DNA from: an uncultured Bacteroidales bacterium
GTDB lineage: Bacteria; Bacteroidota; Bacteroidia; Bacteroidales; Tenuifilaceae
DNA length: 9,223 bases
Direction of reading: 5' to 3'
Assembly (NCBI GenBank): GCA_937915475.1
Contig: CALGIR010000168.1
Coordinates: forward strand, 1 to 9,223
The notes below the pieces were generated by a model. The model saw only the letters and a program-made list of their open reading frames with translations, did not search any database and was not told where the DNA came from. Position 1 is the stretch's first letter. Every line of letters starts with the position of its first letter. Position numbers and translations under genes: made by a program. Below are positions 1-6,364 of the stretch, piece after piece.

Positions 1-198
1 GTCCGCCGAAAGAAGACCGCCGACCGATCGAATGGACCCAAGATCGTTGATGGCGAGCGCAAGGAAGCATATCAGGAACGCTGCAAGTACTCCCACATCG
101 GGCATGGCGAGCGGGCCGAGGATCTCGTTGGGGAGAGCGAGCGGCGTGCCCTCCAGCGGCATGGGGACCGCGCCGAAGATCGCGACGTATGCCCCGTT
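1..198 (-). CDS. Fragment of an NCS2-type nucleobase (xanthine/uracil) permease, foreign to the rest of the window
   Basis: On the minus strand this stretch is one open frame with strong membrane-protein character. It reads AYVAIFGAVPMPLEG, then ALPNEILGPLAMPDVG, then a hydrophobic helix VLAAFLICFLALAIND, then LGSIRSVGGLLSAD. The helix followed by NDLGSI(R/Q)SVG resembles what I remember of NCS2 (Xan_ur_permease) transporters, which move purines or pyrimidines across the inner membrane by cation symport. The frame runs off the left edge (C-terminal side). Upstream it is lost at about 193-198, where the sequence turns into an RND pump on the other strand; an in-frame stop (TGA, complement of 214-216) follows. 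Base composition is very different: I count 42 G/C in bases 121-180 against 24 in bases 241-300. The family call rests on memory of motifs; the coding strand and membrane character are seen directly. The plus-strand ORFs across this stretch are spurious. Confidence 0.55.
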
Positions 199-201
199 AT
201 T
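188..201. other. Probable chimeric junction between a GC-rich foreign fragment and the Bacteroidota contig
   Basis: Two unrelated partial genes on opposite strands meet here with no intergenic DNA. The left one is permease-like and GC-rich. The right one is an RND pump whose conserved sequence begins abruptly at about PVIYKINSSLMPVL. Composition shifts sharply at the same point. No transposon end, target-site repeat or att-like sequence is visible. The exact breakpoint is uncertain within about ten bases, because the codon-level match to either family fades gradually. Confidence 0.7.
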
Positions 202-2919
202 TACAAGATTAACTCATCGTTAATGCCAGTGCTGGTATATGGTATCTCGGCTGATGATAGCTATAATGGTCTCGAAAAAATAATAAACGACCAGATTGCG
301 GCACCGCTCCGAAAAATTCCTGGAGTGGGAACAGTAATGGTGCTGGCTACCCCTAAAAGGGAAATTAAGGTTGATGTTGACCCCCAAAAACTGGCTGCAT
401 ACAAAATTTCAATTAGCCAAATTGAAACAATACTTAATGCAGAAAATATAACCATTCCGGGTGGAAATATTAGGGTAGGTAGTAACGATTTTGCCATTCG
501 TATCCCTGGCGATATTCAGGATGCTAGCGAGTTGGGCAACTTGGCGCTAATTAGCTTCAACAATAGGGTAATTAGGCTAAAGGATGTGGCCACCATTACC
601 GATGGGTTTAAACAGCTCGATGAGCACTCGCGAACAGGCAAGGGCCCAGGTGTAGGGCTTATGGTTCAGCGCCAATCGGGTGCCAATACCCTCGAAGTGG
701 TAAGGGCTGTTCAACAAAAGATTGATGAAATATTGCCAACATTACCCGCCGATATTGAAATTGGTGAAATTATGAACTCGGGCGAGCTAATTACTGAAAG
801 CATTAAAAATCTGACCCAATCGTTTTGGTACGCGCTTATTTTTGTGGTGATTGTAGTTTTTGCCTTCCTTAGAGAATGGCGTTTAAGCCTCATTGTGTTT
901 CTCACCATTCCTTTTTCGCTAATAACGGCTTTTACCCTTATTTATATGCTTGACTGGACCATAAACATATTTAGCCTTATGTCGCTTATCATCGCCATGG
1001 GTATGGTGGTTGATAACTCAATTGTGGTTCTCGAAAATATCACGCAGCATATCGACAAGGGTTCGAGACCTTTTCAAGCAGCAATTTTTGGTGCAAGCGA
1101 AATGTCCTCTGCCATAACAGCATCAACACTTACCACGCTTATGGTGTTTGTTCCTATGATTTTTATGGGCGGAATAGTTGGTATAATGTTTAAGCAGCTT
1201 GCCATAATAACGTCGGTAACAATGATAGCTTCGCTTATTACAGCGCTAACCCTTACTCCAATGGTATCGTCGCGATTGCTAAAGGGGAAGAAAAAGGGCG
1301 AGGATAGGAAACGGGGTCTTTTGTATCGGTACAGCGAAAATATGTTCCTTTATCTTGAGAAAATTTATAAGAAAACATTGGGCTGGGCAGTATACCATAA
1401 AACCATTACTTTAGCCATTGTTGGAGTAGTTCTTGGAGTGAGCCTATGGGTGGGTAAAGGGCTTGGAACCGACTATATACCAGAGTTTGATGCTGGCGAT
1501 ATAATTGCTACCATTGAAATTGATATAAGCGCAACATCCACAAAATCGGATAGCATTTCGAAGGTGGTTATGGATATTTTTGAGCGAGAGGTTCCAGAAA
1601 TGCGCCCTGGTAGTTTGGCATCCATCTCGGGTCAATCGGAAAATGGAATGCTTACATCCGTAGGATTTAGAGAGGGGAAAAATATTACCACAGTGCTCTG
1701 TCACCTTTCGCGCCCCGATGAGCGCAAGCGCTCTGCTAAGCAAATTGCCAGCGATTTACGAGTTGAAATTGCCCAGATACCCGAAATTGAAAACTTCAAT
1801 ATTGTTGGCGGAAGCATCATATCGCAAGCGGTTACTGGTAATGTTAAACCAATTGAGTTTAATATCACGGGCTCAAATTACGATATACTAAACAGCTATG
1901 CCGATACCCTAACGCGCAAGCTTTTGCAATCGCAAATGTTTACCGATGTGGTAAATACCGTTGACAAGGGTAAAATGGAGGTTCAAGTTAAAATTGATAG
2001 GGACAAAGCAACAGCCCTTGCTTTAAATACGGGGATGATTGGTCTTCAAGTTCGTCAGAGCATTTACGGAGTTGAGGCAGGCGGAATTAAGGAAGAGGGA
2101 GATAACTTCTCTATTATGATTCGCTATGGTTCCGACAATAGAAATAATATTGAGGATATTAAGAATATAACCCTTACTAATTTAATGGGTAAGCAAGTTC
2201 CGCTCTCGGCTGTTGCCGAAATTGAGTTAGCAATTGGCGCTCTGCAAATTGACCGTTTTGCCCAAGAGCGTATTGTTAGGGTAATGGCCGAACTCAATGC
2301 CGTTTCGCTGGGCGAAGGGCAGCAAGAAGCACAAAAAATTCTATCTAGCATTGACATTCCCTCGGAGATTGATGTAACCCTATCGGGTCAAACTAAGGAG
2401 CAGGGTCAGTCGTTTGCCGATTTGTACCTTATTTTCTTTTTAGGTATTGCGCTGGTTTATATGGTAATGGCTGGTCAGTTCGAATCGTTCCTCGACCCAT
2501 TCATTATTATGTTTGCCATACCGCTTACATTTATTGGGGTTATTTGGGCATTTAAGCTAACGGGCATAACCCTTAGCGTAACTACTTTTGTTGGAGTTAT
2601 TATGCTTCTGGGTATTGTGGTAAACAATGGCATTGTACTGGTCGATTATACAAACCTTCTTCGCAAACGGGGCTTAAAACTTTACGATGCTATACAGGAA
2701 GCTGGTCGAAGCCGTTTGCGTCCAGTTCTTATGACCAGCCTTACCACCATGCTGGGAATGATGCCAATGGCGCTTAGCAAGGGTATGGGTGCCGAGGTTT
2801 ACCAGCCTTTGGGAATAACAATGATTGGGGGGCTATTGGCATCAACCCTAATAACATTGCTTGTTGTTCCTACCGTTTATGCAGTTTTACATGGCAGAGA
2901 CAGGCGAGGCGAGGAGTAG
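193..2919 (+). CDS. RND efflux pump inner-membrane subunit (HAE1/AcrB-like), N-terminus missing
   Basis: This is a proton-driven inner-membrane exporter of the RND superfamily that would act with a periplasmic adaptor and a TolC-like channel, neither visible here. RND-like sequence starts upstream of the first ATG (223): in-frame codons from about 193 read PVIYKINSSLMPVLVYGI. The ATG is therefore internal and the gene is cut by the junction. About 908 residues remain of roughly 1030-1060, so TM1 and part of the first porter subdomain are gone. Counting from the ATG at 223, the TM4 motif GMVVDNSIVVLENI holds D264-N265 where AcrB has D407-D408. TM10 reads GIVVNNGIVLVDY (N801-N802) where AcrB has K940. 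The aspartate plus VDN...VNN pattern fits HAE1 pumps without the AcrB lysine better than CusA-type metal pumps. Two large periplasmic loops and the C-terminal helices to residue ~890 look intact. Substrate cannot be told. Confidence 0.9.
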   Translation, partial: PVIYKINSSLMPVLVYGISADDSYNGLEKIINDQIAAPLRKIPGVGTVMVLATPKREIKVDVDPQKLAAYKISISQIETILNAENITIPGGNIRVGSNDFAIRIPGDIQDASELGNLALISFNNRVIRLKDVATITDGFKQLDEHSRTGKGPGVGLMVQRQSGANTLEVVRAVQQKIDEILPTLPADIEIGEIMNSGELITESIKNLTQSFWYALIFVVIVVFAFLREWRLSLIVFLTIPFSLITAFTLIYMLDWTINIFSLMSLIIAMGMVVDNSIVVLENITQHIDKGSRPFQAAIFGASEMSSAITASTLTTLMVFVPMIFMGGIVGIMFKQLAIITSVTMIASLITALTLTPMVSSRLLKGKKKGEDRKRGLLYRYSENMFLYLEKIYKKTLGWAVYHKTITLAIVGVVLGVSLWVGKGLGTDYIPEFDAGDIIATIEIDISATSTKSDSISKVVMDIFEREVPEMRPGSLASISGQSENGMLTSVGFREGKNITTVLCHLSRPDERKRSAKQIASDLRVEIAQIPEIENFNIVGGSIISQAVTGNVKPIEFNITGSNYDILNSYADTLTRKLLQSQMFTDVVNTVDKGKMEVQVKIDRDKATALALNTGMIGLQVRQSIYGVEAGGIKEEGDNFSIMIRYGSDNRNNIEDIKNITLTNLMGKQVPLSAVAEIELAIGALQIDRFAQERIVRVMAELNAVSLGEGQQEAQKILSSIDIPSEIDVTLSGQTKEQGQSFADLYLIFFLGIALVYMVMAGQFESFLDPFIIMFAIPLTFIGVIWAFKLTGITLSVTTFVGVIMLLGIVVNNGIVLVDYTNLLRKRGLKLYDAIQEAGRSRLRPVLMTSLTTMLGMMPMALSKGMGAEVYQPLGITMIGGLLASTLITLLVVPTVYAVLHGRDRRGEE

Positions 2920-2974
2920 TTCTCAGACCCTTTATGCTGTAAATTGTTTTTTTTGATATTAATATGCTAGAACC

Positions 2975-3280
2975 ATGAAAATAGTATACTGCACCTGTAA
3001 CGTTAGTGTGTTAGAGTCGTTGCAAGAGTTGCTGAATAGATTAGAGGTTAAAAACTTTCAGATTATCGATAGGGTATTAGCAAATAGTAAGCTGGGCGAT
3101 AATAGGTTCGATACGGCTGTTTGGCCAGGGTATAATGTGGCTGTATTTGTGCAATGCCAAAGCAACGAGTTAGCACAAGAGCTAATGAGCTCCATTAAAG
3201 AGTTTAATACCAATGCTTTTAACCACAATGAGCTGATTATGGCCGTAACGTGGACAGCTGATGATTTCTGTATTGATTAG
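2975..3280 (+). CDS. Small PII/CutA-fold-like protein linked to the RND pump
   Basis: This 101-residue soluble protein has no signal peptide. Its pattern (short beta strand KIVYCTCNVS, helix ESLQELLNRLE, strand NFQIIDRV, a flexible loop with GDNRFDTAVWPGYN at 41-54, strand VAVFVQC, helix, then ELIMAVTW) fits a ferredoxin-like PII/CutA fold. I recall small PII-like proteins (such as the DUF3240 type in CusA-type operons) encoded directly after RND pump genes, and a similar arrangement in Bacteroidota. It lies 55 bp after the RND stop on the same strand, so co-transcription is likely; no promoter box is evident in the gap. Four cysteines (6, 8, 61, 99), including a CxC near the N-terminus, leave a metal-related or redox role possible but unproven. 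The PII-like assignment is structural inference, not a recognised catalytic motif. Confidence 0.7.
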   Translation: MKIVYCTCNVSVLESLQELLNRLEVKNFQIIDRVLANSKLGDNRFDTAVWPGYNVAVFVQCQSNELAQELMSSIKEFNTNAFNHNELIMAVTWTADDFCID

Positions 3281-3333
3281 TAGTTGTGCATGATTGCCGT
3301 TTTTTACTGCTTTAATAAAATATGTTTATAGCG

Positions 3334-3363
3334 GGTTAGCACTTTTTACTATATTTGCTAACC
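3334..3363. repeat. Perfect 8-bp inverted repeat around the lolD promoter (candidate operator)
   Basis: GGTTAGCA (3334-3341) and TGCTAACC (3356-3363) are exact reverse complements separated by 14 bp. The right arm overlaps the last two bases of the TATATTTG box, and the centre of symmetry is about 27 bp before the lolD ATG. Position and symmetry suit a repressor site; a hairpin in a short leader is less likely because most of the repeat would lie upstream of the transcription start. The cognate regulator is not in the window. Confidence 0.45.
3350..3357 (+). promoter_or_regulatory. Bacteroidota-type -7 box (TATATTTG) for the lolD operon
   Basis: TATATTTG matches the TAnnTTTG consensus exactly. 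It lies 18 bp before the lolD start codon, which predicts a very short leader. The upstream -33 element is weak: the best candidate is TTTA at 3325-3328 with a 21-bp spacer. The 95-bp gap after the PII-like gene has room for an independent promoter, so lolD, the DUF2400 gene and trmN6 are probably one transcription unit. Confidence 0.5.
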
Positions 3364-3375
3364 AGATAAAGAACT

Positions 3376-4026
3376 ATGATAGAAGTACAAAAAATTGTAA
3401 AATCCTTTGGTAACCTAACCGTACTAAAGGAGGTAGATATAGAGATACCAGCCGAAAAGATTGTTGCTATTGTGGGGCCAAGTGGTGCTGGTAAAACCAC
3501 ACTCCTGCAGATAATGGGTACGCTTAGTAAGCCTGATTCTGGAAGAGTACTAATCGATGGAGTTGACCTTTCGGTGCTTAACGACAAATCGCTTGCCGCT
3601 TATCGAAATAAGAATATTGGTTTTGTATTCCAGTTTCACCATTTACTTCCCGAGTTTACTGCCCTCGAGAATGTGTGTATCCCTGGCTTTATTGGCAGGT
3701 ACCCAAAGGGTGATGTGGAGAGGAAAGCTAAAGAGTTGCTCTCGTTTCTTGGTTTAGAAAATAGGATGGAGCATAAGCCTGCCGAACTCTCGGGCGGTGA
3801 GCAGCAAAGGGTTGCCGTTGCAAGAGCTTTAATTAATCAACCAAAGGTTATTTTTGCCGATGAGCCATCGGGCAATCTCGACTCGAAGAATAAGCAGGAA
3901 CTTCACGAGCTGTTTTTTACCCTTCGCAACGAGCTAAAGCAAACATTTGTTGTGGTTACCCACGACAAGCAGCTGGCCAGCATGGCTGATGTTGAACTTA
4001 CAATGAACGATGGGCGTTTTGTATAG
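3376..4026 (+). CDS. lolD: Lipoprotein-releasing ABC transporter ATP-binding protein LolD
   Basis: LolD is the cytoplasmic ATPase of LolCDE, which extracts outer-membrane lipoproteins from the inner membrane and hands them to LolA. The 216-residue length is usual for a stand-alone LolD/MacB-type ATPase. All ABC motifs are intact: Walker A GPSGAGKTT (34-42), Q-loop with FQFHHLLPEFTALENV (Q86), signature LSGGEQQRVAVARAL (from 138), Walker B VIFADEPSGNLD (D162, E163) and H-loop H196 in VVTHD. The FHHLLPEFTALENV stretch is what separates LolD from other members of the family. No LolC/E-type membrane partner is adjacent, which is common in Bacteroidota. It is the first gene of a tight cluster, with the next ATG three bases after its stop. 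A related export ATPase of the MacB group is the main alternative. Confidence 0.88.
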   Translation: MIEVQKIVKSFGNLTVLKEVDIEIPAEKIVAIVGPSGAGKTTLLQIMGTLSKPDSGRVLIDGVDLSVLNDKSLAAYRNKNIGFVFQFHHLLPEFTALENVCIPGFIGRYPKGDVERKAKELLSFLGLENRMEHKPAELSGGEQQRVAVARALINQPKVIFADEPSGNLDSKNKQELHELFFTLRNELKQTFVVVTHDKQLASMADVELTMNDGRFV

Positions 4027-4029
4027 TAA

Positions 4030-4800
4030 ATGACCAAGAATAACAATATTGCAGAGTTTTTGGAGGAAAAGTATCGGCAGTATGCCTCGCCAGCATTTAT
4101 TGAAACCGACCCCATACAGATACCTAAAGAATACACCAGGAAAGAGGATATTGAGATAGCAGGTTTTTTGGCTGCAACCCTTGCATGGGGGCAGCGGCCC
4201 CAGATAATCCGTTCGGCTCGGCAATTACTTTTACCCATGGGCGAGTCTCCTTTCGAATTTCTAATGGATTCATCAGAGCATAGTATTGAGTCATTCTCAA
4301 GTTTCTATTACCGAACTTTTAACGGGGTCGATTGTCAAGCCTTTCTTCTCTCGCTAAAGCACATCTACATGCATTATGGTGGGTTACACCAGGTTTTTAC
4401 CGACGGTTTTAGCAAGGGCGATGGAGCACTTGGAGCCATTGCCCATTTTAGGAGCGTTTTTATGCACAATTCTTTTCCTACACGAACGGTAAAGCATTTG
4501 CCCAATGTGCTCAAAGGGTCGGCGGCCAAGCGCATTAACATGTACCTAAGGTGGATGGTTAGGCCATCGGTTGAGGGGGTTGATTTTGGCCTTTGGGCCA
4601 ATATTTCGCCATCACTGCTAATGCTGCCGCTCGATGTTCATTCGGGCAGGGTTGCTCGTGCTTTAGGGTTGCTCACCCGCAAGCAAACCGACTGGCGGGC
4701 AGTGGAGGAGGTTACCAACAATCTTCGTACATTTGACCCACACGACCCCGTTAAGTACGATTATGCCCTTTTTGGCCTTGGGATATTCGAGAAATTTTAG
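4030..4800 (+). CDS. TIGR02757 family (DUF2400) protein, possible HhH-glycosylase relative
   Basis: This 256-residue soluble protein belongs to a conserved family of unknown function common in Bacteroidota, recognised by FLAATLAWGQR (46-56), GSAAKRINMYLRWMVRP (163-179), LPLDVHSGRVARALGLL (199-215) and FDPHDPVKYDYALFGLG (235-251). Inference: the order KR-IN-MYLRWMVR, then PLDVHSGRVAR, then FALFGLG-like, resembles helix-hairpin-helix DNA glycosylases. In endonuclease III a lysine in the hairpin (K120) is followed by the catalytic aspartate in VDTHVFRV (D138). Here K167 and D202 would be the counterparts, but the spacing is longer and there is no C-terminal iron-sulfur cysteine cluster. It starts three bases after lolD and ends six bases before trmN6, so it is co-transcribed with both. 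No defect is seen; its biochemical role is unknown. Confidence 0.85.
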   Translation: MTKNNNIAEFLEEKYRQYASPAFIETDPIQIPKEYTRKEDIEIAGFLAATLAWGQRPQIIRSARQLLLPMGESPFEFLMDSSEHSIESFSSFYYRTFNGVDCQAFLLSLKHIYMHYGGLHQVFTDGFSKGDGALGAIAHFRSVFMHNSFPTRTVKHLPNVLKGSAAKRINMYLRWMVRPSVEGVDFGLWANISPSLLMLPLDVHSGRVARALGLLTRKQTDWRAVEEVTNNLRTFDPHDPVKYDYALFGLGIFEKF

Positions 4801-4806
4801 ATTATC

Positions 4807-5517
4807 ATGTCCAATCAGTCCTTTAGGTTTAAGCAGTTTTCTGTAAGGCAAGAGAAATCGGCCATGAAGGTTGGTACCGATGGTGTTATGCTTGGCGCAT
4901 GGACAAGCATTGGCGATGCCAATAGGATTCTTGATATTGGCACTGGAACAGGACTTATTGCCCTTATGCTTGCCCAGCGATGTGATGCCAAAATCGACGC
5001 AGTTGAGGTTGACGAACCTTCTGCACAGCAGGCAGAGGAGAATGTTGTAAACAGTAAGTGGGGTAATAGGATTAATATTATTTGCTCATCTTTTCAGAGT
5101 TTTGCAAAAGAGACAAATGAAAAGTACGATCTCATCGTTTCCAATCCTCCATACTTTGTTAACTCGCTTAAATCGCCCGAAGTTGCTAGAACCGTTGCTC
5201 GCCATAATGAGCTCCTACCGCACGATGAACTTATTGAGGGCATTAATACTATCCTTACTGAAAACGGCAGGTTTGCTGGCATTTTTCCCTATATAGAGGG
5301 AAATGTTTTTGTGGCAAAAGCCTCAAATTATGGCCTGTTTTGTACAAAACGGGTGAATGTACTGGGTAAGGTAAATGGTCCCGTAAAACGTTTGCTTTTA
5401 GAGTTTGAGCGTAAACCTAAACCTTTGGCTGAGGAAACGCTTTGCATAAGGGCGGATAACGACAAATACACGGCCGAGTATATTCAGTTAACAAAGGATT
5501 TCTATTTAGCCTTTTAG
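4807..5517 (+). CDS. trmN6: tRNA1(Val) (adenine37-N6)-methyltransferase TrmN6 (YfiC)
   Basis: This is an SAM-dependent methyltransferase that adds a methyl group to N6 of A37, next to the anticodon of tRNA1(Val). The 236-residue length is normal for the family. Typical features are the N-terminal FRFKQFSVRQEKSAMKVGTD region, SAM motif I LDIGTGTGL (42-50), the acidic ribose-binding residue in AVEVDE (E67), and the amino-methyltransferase motif NPPY (113-116), followed by FVNSLKSP and ARHNELL, which are characteristic of YfiC. The C-terminus carries a YTAEYIQLTKDFY-type ending, also family-typical. It is the last gene of the lolD cluster; a possible terminator and then the AT-rich restriction-modification insert follow. 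Other NPPY enzymes (PrmC, RsmC) fit less well because of the N-terminal pattern and short length. Confidence 0.9.
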   Translation: MSNQSFRFKQFSVRQEKSAMKVGTDGVMLGAWTSIGDANRILDIGTGTGLIALMLAQRCDAKIDAVEVDEPSAQQAEENVVNSKWGNRINIICSSFQSFAKETNEKYDLIVSNPPYFVNSLKSPEVARTVARHNELLPHDELIEGINTILTENGRFAGIFPYIEGNVFVAKASNYGLFCTKRVNVLGKVNGPVKRLLLEFERKPKPLAEETLCIRADNDKYTAEYIQLTKDFYLAF

Positions 5518-5528
5518 GTGAGTGCCAT

Positions 5529-5568
5529 AAAAGCGATTGTTTTTGTAAACCATATTGTAATTGCTTTT
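5529..5568 (+). terminator. Possible weak terminator after trmN6
   Basis: AAAAGCGATT (5529-5538) and AATTGCTTTT (5559-5568) can pair over 10 positions with one G-T pair; the second arm ends in a run of T. The 20-base loop is long for an intrinsic terminator, so this is tentative. It begins 11 bases after the trmN6 stop codon, where a terminator would be expected. Confidence 0.3.
5548..5561 (+). promoter_or_regulatory. Sequence upstream of the restriction gene resembling a half of the methyltransferase operator
   Basis: AACCATATTGTAAT here and AACCAATGTGTAAT on the minus strand before the methyltransferase gene (7603-7616) agree at 11 of 14 positions, sharing AACCAnnnTGTAAT. The second half-site is poor here (TAGTT at 5572-5576). 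If real, it would let the methyltransferase's DNA-binding domain act on both genes. In such AT-rich DNA a chance match is quite possible. Confidence 0.25.
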
Positions 5569-5650
5569 TACTAGTTGACGATTATTCAGAGAGCGAACTG
5601 CAAATTTTAGTATGATAATGTTATCTTTAGTCTTTAAATTAAAGCCTACT

Positions 5651-6244
5651 ATGACTGAAAAAGAGTTAATTGCAAAAATTGTCGAATATTTTGAAGCATA
5701 CATCTTCAAAAATCATATTGAAGCTTCTTTAGGGAAAAATGCAAAACTGAAGTCTTATAATGTAAACCCAGTTGTTGTAAAATACTTATCTAAAGTGCTA
5801 GAGGGGGATTATACAGCAAAAGGAGTTGCTAAAGCTTTATTCTATCCGAGAGTATTAGGAACCTCTATAAATACATCATTTGGGACAAGAATTCAGAATA
5901 TGTTTGTAGAATTGGATTTGGCAAGCGGCTCTTTGATTAAAGGAATGGATATAGAATTTACCGATAAAGTTGATAAAAGGAAGAAATGGTGTCACCTTAA
6001 ATCTGGTCCAAATACAATAAATTCTGAAGACGTAAAACCTCTGATAAAAAAATTCACCAATACAATTAGTTTAGCAAGAACAAACAGTGCTTTTAAGGGA
6101 ATTAGCAATACTGATTTTATAGTAGGTGTTTTATACGGAGAGGCGGAAGAACTTAGCATGCATTACAAAACAATAGATAAGATACATCCAGTAATTATAG
6201 GGAAAGAATTATGGCATAGGATTACTGGTTTCCCAAATTTCTAA
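5651..6244 (+). pseudogene. Eco47II-family type II restriction endonuclease, truncated by a premature stop
   Basis: The product would cleave DNA at a short site, by family probably GGNCC (Eco47II/Sau96I type). Recognised by the strings LKSYNVNPVVVKYLS, YPRVLGTSINTSFGT, KGMDIEF, KKWCHLKSGPNTIN and GVLYGE. The PD-(D/E)xK core is likely D113, E115 and K130 (counted from the upstream ATG at 5612), with HLK where I recall QxK in relatives. I prefer the ATG at 5651 (MTEKELIAKIV), because the 13 preceding codons do not look family-like and a TAnnTTT-like box lies at 5622-5629. The frame meets TAA at 6242-6244 after GFPNF, then stays open and protein-like to TAG at 6362-6364. The full gene would encode about 237 residues, close to the family size; 39 codons are lost. 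DNA is AT-rich (17 G/C in 5641-5700 against 27 in 4921-4980 of trmN6), pointing to transfer. Confidence 0.85.
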
Positions 6245-6364
6245 AGTGGAATAGTTGAAGAATTAAATAAAAGCATACTTACAATTGACACGAAAGACCT
6301 AATTAATAAAGGTTGCTCAGATTTAGAAAAAGAAATTAAAAATTCGCCACTTTTTAACTTCTAG
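6242..6364 (+). other. Premature TAA and in-frame 3' remnant of the restriction gene
   Basis: After the TAA at 6242-6244 the same frame continues SGIVEELNKSILTID, then KDLINKGCSDLEKEIKN, ending SPLFNF before TAG at 6362-6364. There is no frameshift: one base (TAT or TAC to TAA) explains the break, and a tyrosine after F fits the FY pattern I recall at this point in Eco47II-type enzymes. The natural end overlaps the convergent methyltransferase stop codon (6354-6356) by 11 bases, as in compact restriction-modification pairs. Confidence 0.75.

Noticed and set aside
1..222. Extension of the RND frame to base 1 as a fusion protein
   Set aside because: Frame 1 has no stops there, but the residues (rich in R, E, D, K) do not resemble an RND N-terminus, while the minus strand has clear membrane-protein sequence.
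32..223. 63-residue plus-strand ORF across the left end
   Set aside because: It crosses the junction, overlaps the antisense permease frame and has a low-complexity S/A/P/G make-up typical of a GC-rich shadow frame.
2920..2974. Terminator at the run of eight T after the RND gene
   Set aside because: No stable hairpin precedes the T run, and the PII-like gene follows closely on the same strand.
6242..6244. Stop-codon readthrough or an alternative code at the TAA in the restriction gene
   Set aside because: TAA ends both the methyltransferase and pntB in this window, and no recoding element is visible; a point mutation is simpler.
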